A stretch of 64,000 nucleotides of DNA from a bacterium (GTDB lineage Bacteria; Acidobacteriota; Terriglobia; Terriglobales; Acidobacteriaceae), in assembly GCA_026225095.1 (NCBI GenBank), contig JAMFSC010000074.1:1-64000 (forward strand), given 5' to 3'. The notes beneath the pieces were generated by a model. That model ran no database searches, had not been told where the DNA came from, and saw only the letters and a program-made list of their open reading frames with translations. Position numbers and translations under genes: made by a program. How positions within the stretch are numbered: position 1 is the first letter of the stretch; each line of letters starts with the position of its first letter. Of this stretch, positions 17,584 to 24,720 are shown one piece after another.

Positions 17584-18750
17584 ATGGATAGTACCCGCGC
17601 TCGACCTGAGCTCAGTGCTCCTGCGCAGCGAAACCAGTGGGGCTCGATGAGCATGTCCCATAAACATAAGTTCGAAGAGCTCCTTCCTCCAGTAGATATG
17701 AGCATGACTTCCAATCCGTCGGCGGTCGAGTCAACTCAACTGCCTGAAGACTTCAGCCCTTTGGTGGACCGACACGGACGGCATATCACCGACCTTCGAA
17801 TTTCCGTCACCGACCGCTGCAACTATCGTTGCGTTTACTGCCGAACAGGTAATGAGGGAAGGCAGCATTCTGAGTTGCCTATCGCCGACTATTTACGCAT
17901 GGCACGAGCATTCGTTGACCTCGGCATCGAGAAGATACGTCTGACCGGCGGAGAGCCGTTGTTGAGGCCAGATTTGACAGAGTTAGTCTGTGCTTTATCC
18001 AAACTGCGTAGCCGCAGCGGCAATTCGCCGCTAGATCTGGCTATCACTACGAATGGCCACTTGCTTGAAAAGTACGTATACGATCTAAAACGTGCCGGAT
18101 TGTCGCGGCTAACGGTCAGTCTGGACGCGGTCGACTCAGCAACAGTTGCTCGGATAACGAGAACTCAAAATAGCTTCGACAAAGTCAAAAGAGGGCTTGC
18201 CGCAGCTCAAGATGCGGGGTTCGGCTCCATCAAAGTCAATTGCGTACTTCTACGCGGCTTCAACGAAGACCAAATTATTCCGTTCGCGGAGTTTTCCCGT
18301 CAGCATGGCGTCATTGTTCGCTTTATCGAATTCATGCCGCTCGAAGAGGATCGCGCCTGGAAGCCCGAATCCGTCATCCGAGTTCCCGAGCTGATCGCCC
18401 GTTTGCAGCAATATCGACCATTGGTAAAGCTGCCTCCGAATGCACCCGGAGAGACGGCGGTGCGTTACACCTTCGACGACGGAGTCGGGGAGATCGGTAT
18501 CATTGCGCCTGTTTCGCAGGCGTTCTGTGGTCAATGCAGTCGCATTCGATTGACATCGGACGGGCAGCTTCGAACCTGTCTTTTTTCCCAGTCCGACCAC
18601 AACCTATATGCAGTCATGAAGCGGAGTAAGAGCGACCTGGAAATCGCTATTTTCATTCGAAACGTCATTGCGCGTAAAGAAGCACGCCACCATATCGGAG
18701 AAACCGGCTTTCTAAAGCCTTCCAGAACCATGGTTCATATCGGCGGATGA
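17584..18750 (+). CDS. moaA: GTP 3',8-cyclase, radical SAM
   Basis: MoaA starts molybdenum cofactor synthesis by turning GTP into 3',8-cyclo-GTP. The radical SAM motif C79-x3-C83-x2-C86 is in VTDRCNYRCVYC. The second [4Fe-4S] site is FCGQC...RTC near residues 315-335, and the protein ends with GG, needed for function in the family. The length (388) is slightly above the usual ~330-360 because of a long N-terminal tail; starts at M22, M24 or later are possible. It could supply cofactor to the formate dehydrogenase 12 kb away; moaC and moeA lie at 52-54 kb. Confidence 0.93.
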   Translation: MDSTRARPELSAPAQRNQWGSMSMSHKHKFEELLPPVDMSMTSNPSAVESTQLPEDFSPLVDRHGRHITDLRISVTDRCNYRCVYCRTGNEGRQHSELPIADYLRMARAFVDLGIEKIRLTGGEPLLRPDLTELVCALSKLRSRSGNSPLDLAITTNGHLLEKYVYDLKRAGLSRLTVSLDAVDSATVARITRTQNSFDKVKRGLAAAQDAGFGSIKVNCVLLRGFNEDQIIPFAEFSRQHGVIVRFIEFMPLEEDRAWKPESVIRVPELIARLQQYRPLVKLPPNAPGETAVRYTFDDGVGEIGIIAPVSQAFCGQCSRIRLTSDGQLRTCLFSQSDHNLYAVMKRSKSDLEIAIFIRNVIARKEARHHIGETGFLKPSRTMVHIGG

Positions 18751-18996
18751 GCGGAGGCCGCTTCGCTGCGTTTTGACGAGGCCCTATCTTGCTGGAGACG
18801 AGCCGTCCGGAGACGTTATCGGAAACGGCGCGTAGATGAAAGCCTCACTGTGCCAGCCTTGGATCATGTCGATCTAGGCGGGGAACAACTGTTCGCAGCC
18901 CAGCTAGGTGCTTCAACACTGCGGTTATCCCCGCCCTTCGAGCGCTAGATACGCAGCATCAAATTCAATGCCATGTGGGCCCCCGTCCGCTCATGG

Positions 18997-19752
18997 CTAT
19001 GTCGATGCAGCTTGCAAGGCGTCGCGGAGTCCTTGGCTAAACGTTCGACTTGCCCGTAAAATCTTACCGCTAGTGAGACGCACCAATTGGTCATTGTTTC
19101 TGAGGGCCATCAATTCCGAAACCATTGACAAATTTACCGCGGCAGATCGGTGAATTCGACAAAAGCTATTCGGGGCCAACTTCTCAAGAAATGATGAGAG
19201 CGTCTCGCGCAGGAGATGAGTCGCACCCTGAACATGCAGTTCGGTATAGTCTCCTGCGGCTCCGATCCATTCGACATCGCTGATCTTGACCATGCGGGTT
19301 CGTTTACGGTCGGTAACAGCGATCCGCTCTGCGTATGACGACCCCCCTCTATCAAGCTTCGGCTGCACAGTGGGGGACAGGATGTCCCGAAACGAGATGT
19401 ACTGCTTAACGCGGACCAACGCCGCCTCAAGCCTATCTTCGTCGACGGGTTTCAGTAGATAGTCTACCGCTTGAACGTCAAATGCTTCTACGGCGTACTG
19501 CCGATGTGCAGTCAGGAACACAATGGCTGGTTGAGCCTCCAACTGCAGCAGGGGAGCAATTTCGAGTCCACTGCTGCCGGCCATCTCGATATCAAGGAAT
19601 ATCAAATCTGGCTGCAACAAACGGGCTTGAACGAGAGCATCTTCCCCTTGTTCACATTCTCCGACCACCTCGAACTCGGGATGTGCCGCCAGTCTTGCCC
19701 GCACGCCGACCCGAGCTAGCGGTTCGTCATCAACCAGAAGCGTCCTAATCAT
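18997..19752 (-). CDS. LytTR-type response regulator
   Basis: A 251-residue response regulator with a receiver domain (DD at 8-9, phosphoacceptor D54 in IFLDIEMAG, lysine in YLLKPV) and a C-terminal LytTR DNA-binding domain (FCRIHRSAAVNLSMVSEL). It resembles the LytR/AlgR and YehT type. The usual LytS/YehU-type kinase gene is absent on both sides, and 503 bases of apparently non-coding DNA follow upstream. It is either an orphan or separated from its kinase by a rearrangement. Confidence 0.9.
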   Translation of the reverse strand: MIRTLLVDDEPLARVGVRARLAAHPEFEVVGECEQGEDALVQARLLQPDLIFLDIEMAGSSGLEIAPLLQLEAQPAIVFLTAHRQYAVEAFDVQAVDYLLKPVDEDRLEAALVRVKQYISFRDILSPTVQPKLDRGGSSYAERIAVTDRKRTRMVKISDVEWIGAAGDYTELHVQGATHLLRETLSSFLEKLAPNSFCRIHRSAAVNLSMVSELMALRNNDQLVRLTSGKILRASRTFSQGLRDALQAAST

Positions 19753-20255
19753 TTAACAATCCCGCTTCCTCACGACGCGGGAGCGGCGCCTTAGTCACGT
19801 CACGCCACGAGTGATCCGTGCTTGCGGACGAACAACCGAATTGGAGGTTAGCAATCATGCGACCCACGCGAGAGGCACAAAATACGGCCATTGAACGTCT
19901 TGCCTTATTTTAGGACCTTCTGGGCTTGAGAGCTGCACGGTTCGGCGCGGAAAAACAACGCCTCGCCGCAAATAATAGGGCACCGCCGTGGACTTAGGAA
20001 GGGTATCTCCGCGGGTCGGCGTTCCGGTCGGAGTGGTCTGAAGTCAAAGAGTCGGTAGCGTTCGTCGGTATTTCTATCTACATTCCTGCTTGGAGCTGCG
20101 GAAACGCTTCTTTGACCCTCGGCTTATATATGCGCCGGTTTCGGTTGGTCTACAACCGCCGATGTGCTCACAGGCACCGGATTAGTGCGCGGACGTCGGC
20201 TTATCGTCAGGTATTCTCCTGTAGCTCCGTTTAGCGGCCGGTCTGCGATACAGGT
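19753..20255. other. 503-bp intergenic region between the LytTR gene and the AbiE toxin gene
   Basis: No gene of convincing length is present. On the plus strand an 18-codon frame (19857-19913, protein MRPTREAQ...) follows a good GGAGG at 19843-19847, but it has no known relative. The region may be the scar of a lost kinase gene; that is inference. Confidence 0.35.
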
Positions 20256-21125
20256 TCAGTCCCGAAGTCTGATCGCTCTCAGCCAGGCATCCACTTGACC
20301 GAACGCGTCTTGTTGCCACTGCTCAGGCGTTGAGTCTTGAAGTAGGTGGGAAGACTCAACGAACTGCTTTACTGATGTAGGTCCATAGCTGTCGATTGCG
20401 ACGAACTTGTCACGGATGCACTCGTAGCCCTGCCGTCCACTCAGCTGGGCCAGAACCTCCTGACAATCAGCAGCAAGGGTCTCAATGCCGCCAGGATAGT
20501 TGCGGACACAGAAATAGATGTCATAAGCATCTTTACGCTTCATACGGTTCTGAATCGCAAACCCCTTCATGGCCAAGAGAACGGGAATTGAACAGACCGC
20601 AATCTCGACCCTGTTGTGGCCTCCGTCAGGCATCTCGGCCTCGATGGCAACGAATTGATGGAACTGAGTAGCGAGGTCTGCGCCATCGGCCCGCTGGACG
20701 CGAAAGTTCTCAATGAACTTCGGCCGGTTCTTCTTGATATCGGCGGAGGCTGGCATCAGGAAATCGACTCGTACGTCGATGTCTTCGCCGCCATCTCGTG
20801 CCGGCACCAGACGGCGCAATTGGAAGTCCTTTGTGTCTGCGGTTTGCTCGTATTGATGGGACATGAGCTCTCTAATCAATTCGGCATATTCTCCTCCCTG
20901 AAGTGCTTCTGCGTCGAGGCTCACGTCAACGTCGAGGGTTCCGACATGCTCCATCTCGGCATCTTCTAAAAGGAGCCAAGGAACCGACCCACCCACGATC
21001 GCAAACTTGCCCCGGAAGCTTCCGAGAATCTGACCAATCTCTACCAAAACAGATTTGACCGCTTCTGTGGTTCTGTCTTGATAATCGTTTGCGGATTGGG
21101 GTGTCGATGGGACTATTTCAGCCAT
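20256..21125 (-). CDS. AbiEii-type nucleotidyltransferase toxin
   Basis: A 289-residue protein with a minimal nucleotidyltransferase core: GGS (45-47) followed by D65-x-D67 in TLDVDVSL, and a KxxDxYD-like motif (MKRKDAYDIYF) near residue 190, as in AbiEii toxins. AbiEii/MenT-type toxins transfer nucleotides to tRNA or another target and act in type IV toxin-antitoxin and phage-defence modules. Its ATG overlaps the stop of the upstream antitoxin gene by 13 bases, which suggests coupled translation. Which nucleotide and target it uses cannot be read. Confidence 0.82.
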   Translation of the reverse strand: MAEIVPSTPQSANDYQDRTTEAVKSVLVEIGQILGSFRGKFAIVGGSVPWLLLEDAEMEHVGTLDVDVSLDAEALQGGEYAELIRELMSHQYEQTADTKDFQLRRLVPARDGGEDIDVRVDFLMPASADIKKNRPKFIENFRVQRADGADLATQFHQFVAIEAEMPDGGHNRVEIAVCSIPVLLAMKGFAIQNRMKRKDAYDIYFCVRNYPGGIETLAADCQEVLAQLSGRQGYECIRDKFVAIDSYGPTSVKQFVESSHLLQDSTPEQWQQDAFGQVDAWLRAIRLRD

Positions 21126-22192
21126 GTGAGTCTCGCCTTTCGTAGATGTTCAGCAGCCTCCAGCCCACGCTCGCCAGCTTGGGAGAGATCCAGGTAGGTC
21201 TGAAGTGGGCTTGTACACCGGACTTTGCCATCCACAACGAACGAATCCGTGAAGACACCTGGATCACTAGGAACCCAGACGATGACGTTCTCACCAATAG
21301 AAGGTTTCGTCATGCCAAGCGAGGCCTTCAACGCGGCCACGGTCTCCGGTTCGGCGTAAAGGAATTGCGTCGTAGTCCTTCCATATGCTGCCATCCATTG
21401 AGCTGACGAAAACGACGCAAGAGCTACCCGGGAGGAGGATGGACTCTCGAAGAAGTCCCGAAGCGCTTTCTCCCATGACTTGCCATGCAGTGGCGTATAC
21501 AGCTTCAGCTCTTCTAGAGCTGGAATGCGGTAGGCTTCCCGCCAGGCATCGAGAAGCAAATCCGGTTGTTTCAAGTAAACGCCCGGACCTTGGCTTTGAA
21601 GCCACTCTCGATTGCTGAGCGCATTCCTTACGTTGCTCACATGTCCGATGCTGACCCCTGATTCCTCAGCGAGTTCAGACAATTTCCACGCTCGCCCAGG
21701 AGACCGCAGAAGAACTCGTAAAACCTCAGCTGATCGAGGTTTGAAGAGGGAGCGAATCTCCCTCCTTTCAGCTTCAGGACGACCGGGTGTCGAAGTCTCA
21801 ATATAGATCGTTCCAAAAGACAGGAAAGCATTGCCCTCGAAATCCAAATAACCGACCCCTTCGTTCCTGCACAATTCTCGCGTTGCGACGGTGAGGAAGG
21901 GAGCAATAAAGATCGGAATCGCTTTCAGTTCGTCGCGCGAAATATAGGCTTTGAGTTGGTTGATAGCGTCTCGCGCGAACCGGGGTTGTCCACTCTGTTT
22001 TACCTCTGCCACGAGATGGTATTCATGCTTGTTTGCTCGGACACGGGCGGAAAGATCGATTCCGGGATCTTTCCCTGTATGGCCGATCTTCACCTTTGCT
22101 ATATCCAAACTCGGAATACGGCGAAGCAAGTCCTCGAGCAGCTGACTTGCTCGTTGCTCAACAGATTTCACTGAATAGGCTAGTTTCAGCAT
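21113..22192 (-). CDS. AbiEi-family antitoxin with a nuclease-like N-terminal domain
   Basis: A 359-residue protein. The N-terminal ~135 residues read like a PD-(D/E)xK fold: D46 (in PGIDLSARV), E63-V-K65 (in HLVAEVKQSGQ) and Q79 (in INQLKAY). A winged helix follows at ~145-210 (WKLSELAEESGVSIGHVSNV), then an AbiEi-like C-terminal domain. In AbiE systems the AbiEi protein represses its own promoter and counteracts the toxin. The added nuclease-like domain has its acidic residues and lysine intact, so activity is possible. It is the first gene of the pair. Confidence 0.8.
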   Translation of the reverse strand: MLKLAYSVKSVEQRASQLLEDLLRRIPSLDIAKVKIGHTGKDPGIDLSARVRANKHEYHLVAEVKQSGQPRFARDAINQLKAYISRDELKAIPIFIAPFLTVATRELCRNEGVGYLDFEGNAFLSFGTIYIETSTPGRPEAERREIRSLFKPRSAEVLRVLLRSPGRAWKLSELAEESGVSIGHVSNVRNALSNREWLQSQGPGVYLKQPDLLLDAWREAYRIPALEELKLYTPLHGKSWEKALRDFFESPSSSRVALASFSSAQWMAAYGRTTTQFLYAEPETVAALKASLGMTKPSIGENVIVWVPSDPGVFTDSFVVDGKVRCTSPLQTYLDLSQAGERGLEAAEHLRKARLTWLK

Positions 22193-22489
22193 ACGTTGAA
22201 AGTATCATAAATACTGAAAATTGGGGATGCTCAATTGGGTAATGGCAGATGTCTGGAAACCAGCTACAGGCTTCACCAGTAGCCGCAGCTTGATCGTTGT
22301 TGCCCCCCCTCACCTGCTGGGAGATCAAGAGAATAAGCAAGAATCGGGCTGCCCGCCCACGGATCAGCCCAATCGCCCGAAATGATGTTTTGGCAGCAAA
22401 TTGGCAGCAGATAATGCCAAGTGCGCCGGTTTAGCCGGTTATGCCGGTTTATAAGTCCAATGCCGTCTATAACATACCTTTTGATTGAC
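22193..22489. other. island-edge intergenic region
   Basis: This gap between the antitoxin start and the tRNA fragment holds the antitoxin promoter. It includes a short cluster of GCCGGTT repeats near 22428-22452. No gene is visible; a minus-strand open frame here is an artefact of the tRNA fragment. Confidence 0.4.
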
Positions 22490-22537
22490 TCCATGGCATG
22501 GAAGAGGTCATCGGTTCGATCCCGATCAGGTCCACCA
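22490..22537 (+). other. 3' fragment of tRNA-Ala(GGC), probable attachment site
   Basis: The sequence carries the anticodon loop ATGGCAT (anticodon GGC), the 3' anticodon stem GGAAG, variable loop AGGTC, a T-arm ATCGG-TTCGATC-CCGAT, the acceptor strand CAGGTCC and ACCA. The 5' half of the tRNA (acceptor, D-arm, most of the 5' anticodon stem) is absent, so this is not a working gene. Such 3' halves are left behind when integrative elements insert into a tRNA gene. An integrase remnant starts 117 bases downstream. Confidence 0.75.
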
Positions 22538-22653
22538 AACAACCCCATTCAGAATCAATAGCTTAGAGCAAGGCCCGGAGTATCGTACAGAAATCGTACA
22601 GCGGCCTATACTTTTTTTGTGTCCGCCCGTTGACCCTGGAAAGGAGTGTCTTT

Positions 22654-23256
22654 ATGCTCTCGCTCTCCACGCGCCACTACGCGCCCTGCAAAAAGATCGA
22701 TATTTCTTACCGTCGTTGCAAATGCCCCAAGTGGGTTCAGGGAAATCTTCCCGATGGCCCCTACCTGCGCAAGTCGGCCAGGACGCGAGCTCGGAGAAGG
22801 CGGAGTTGCTGCGCGGCAGGCTCGAAGACGAGTCGGATCCGAACAAGCCCGAGGCCCGGATCCGCACGAAGATCATCGACGCCATCCAGCCCTTCCGCGA
22901 GGATGAAGGCTCCCGGCGCTTGACCGAGGGCACGCTTAAGGAGAGCCGGTATTTCTTTGAGACGCGGTCCAAGGAGCGGGCCGCGGCAGAGGGTATCGTC
23001 TACCCCGACCAACTGACGCCGGCTGTGCTGACCAAGTTCCATTCCTCATGGACCAACGCTGCGCAGACCATGCAGCGCAAGCAAGCACGAACGGTTGATC
23101 GCTTTTCTCTGGTTCTGCGTTCGCATGGACTGGATCACGAAGAACCCTGCCATCCTTCTAATACGGGTCAAGGCTATGCCTACCCCCACGGACTATTTCC
23201 CAAAAGACGAGTTCAAGGCACTGGTCGACTCAGGATCTTTCGAGATAAAGTCCTGA
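22654..23256 (+). pseudogene. decayed tyrosine recombinase (integrase)
   Basis: An ATG with AAAGGAG upstream starts a protein with the N-terminal cysteine pattern CKCPKW seen in acidobacterial phage-type integrases. The reading frame then shifts near 22785-22795 (continuing as EKAELLRGRLEDE) and again near 23085-23110 (continuing as WFCVRMDWITKNPA and YFPKDEFKALVDS) before TGA at 23254. Only the arm-binding and core-binding parts are present. The catalytic domain with R-H-R-Y is missing. It lies just after the tRNA-Ala fragment, so it is a relic of the element that used this site. Confidence 0.75.
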
Positions 23257-23528
23257 TCGACCGCCTCGGCGAAGATATCCCGCAGGCAGGCGCGCATTTG
23301 CTCCAAGCCTCGCTGGAAGCTCATCGTGATGTCCTCCAACTCTTCTCCACCCGTCGCGAAACGCATATCGTCGATAACGTTGCGGTTACTATCGACCAGA
23401 ACCTGGTCGCGCCCGGGCTCAACTCCATCCGTCGCACTAAATGAAGGAGATGATGCACGCTCGAACCTCATGCACCTTGCTCGCATCTCACCTCACTTGT
23501 GGGTCTGCGTTCAAGTCTTTGATGGGTG
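23257..23528. other. junction region with an unassigned minus-strand coding fragment
   Basis: Right after the integrase relic a minus-strand frame (within 23193-23486) reads like a real protein piece, with stretches such as NVIDDMRFATGGEELEDI and GLEQMRACLRDIFAEAVDQDF. It has no convincing start and I do not recognise it. It may be a broken cargo gene of the same element. Confidence 0.35.
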
Positions 23529-24680
23529 TCAGGGCTTATGCCGTAGGTGGGCCTCGATCGTGAACCCTTTGGTCGAAGCGGTAGTTTCTTCAGTAAGCAC
23601 TCTACCGCTGAGCCACGAGGGAATGCTCATGTCGAGCAAGGCGGTGCGGTCCATCGGCGTACCGGAGAGGGTGAGCGTCCCCTTTGCAATGCTGGCCTTC
23701 TTACCTGCTACGAGTTCTAACGTAGAGCCGGGGACACCGGGGCCGACCGGCGTACCAAACTTCAAGGTCATGGAATGCTTATCGCCTTCTTTCACGGGGG
23801 AATAGCGAATGCTCGAGATAGCCCACGAGTCATCGGTCCGGTTGGCGTCGATGAGAGAGTGGACGGTCGGCTGCATGCGGTCGGTGGCGGAGATGAGGAA
23901 GTGGTTGCCGTCGGCGCGCTCAATCCTGAGGGTGCGGTGTGCGCCGTGTGCGCCATCGAGTTCCCAGGTGCTTCCAATGGCAAGTGATGACGGACCGGAT
24001 GCAACAGTCCAGCTTTCACGGCCAGGGGCAAAGGTGATGCGGTGGGCACTCTGGGTGTATGCGCCACGGTAGCCAACGAAGTAAGGCGGCTTACTGATCT
24101 CCTTCCAAACCTCGGCAATACTGATCGTGTTGCCGATCTGGAGCGCAGTGCCTTCCCCTGCGACTGCGCCTTGCTCGCGATAGGCCAGGACCGGAATCGG
24201 GATGAGGGGGAGCGCGGTAAGGCCGCTGCCTTGTTCGGAGATGTCGGAGCCCTGCACGAAGCGCCACTGGAGCGGCCTACCGTCAGCGAGTGAGAGCCGC
24301 AAGGTGGAGATACTTCCTGTGTTGGTGGCGTCGGCCTCCTCGAAGGCGATCTCGGTCTTATGGGCCTCGTTGCCTTGTGCCGCTGCGGCCGCGACGATGG
24401 CTTCGCTGTTGGAGTATTGGATGCGCTTGTCGGCGCCGGGCTCGGGGCCACGCTGGGTGAGGACGACGTTGTAGACCGGCGTCTTGCCGTCGCGATTGAC
24501 ATCGAGCTCGATCATCGAATAGGGCAGCTCCGTGCCAACGAATTGAACGAACTGCTCCGGCCAGTACTGGTAGCCGACGATGAGGCCGGAGGTTGGTGGC
24601 GCGATCGTTGTCTGCGCGGAGCCGGTAAGCGGAAGGGCCGCAGTGAATGCGAGAAGAAGGACAGCGGTGATGCGGTGCAT
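23529..24680 (-). CDS. secreted protein of unknown function
   Basis: A 383-residue protein with a clear signal peptide (LLLAFTAALPLTGSAQ, cleavage near residue 22). The mature part is rich in beta-strand-like segments, Thr and Ser, with no cysteine pattern or catalytic motif that I recognise. It lies 40 bases downstream of the TonB-dependent receptor on the same strand, so the two are probably co-transcribed. It may act with the receptor at the outer membrane or in the periplasm; that is inference from position only. Confidence 0.75.
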   Translation of the reverse strand: MHRITAVLLLAFTAALPLTGSAQTTIAPPTSGLIVGYQYWPEQFVQFVGTELPYSMIELDVNRDGKTPVYNVVLTQRGPEPGADKRIQYSNSEAIVAAAAAQGNEAHKTEIAFEEADATNTGSISTLRLSLADGRPLQWRFVQGSDISEQGSGLTALPLIPIPVLAYREQGAVAGEGTALQIGNTISIAEVWKEISKPPYFVGYRGAYTQSAHRITFAPGRESWTVASGPSSLAIGSTWELDGAHGAHRTLRIERADGNHFLISATDRMQPTVHSLIDANRTDDSWAISSIRYSPVKEGDKHSMTLKFGTPVGPGVPGSTLELVAGKKASIAKGTLTLSGTPMDRTALLDMSIPSWLSGRVLTEETTASTKGFTIEAHLRHKP

Positions 24681-24720
24681 GGATGACTCCTTGTGGGGTG
24701 AGTATCAGAGGAAAGTTGCT

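Noticed and set aside
18883-18894. GAACAACTGTTC, a match to the GAAC-N4-GTTC SOS box
   Set aside because: It lies between two convergent gene ends and not in front of any gene, so a LexA role is unlikely.
19857-19913. 18-codon frame after a strong GGAGG
   Set aside because: Too short to support as a gene; no downstream gene in the same direction for it to act as a leader.
22273-22548. Minus-strand open frame starting GLFGGPDRDRTDDLFHAME
   Set aside because: This peptide is the antisense translation of the tRNA-Ala 3' fragment and is a known kind of annotation artefact.
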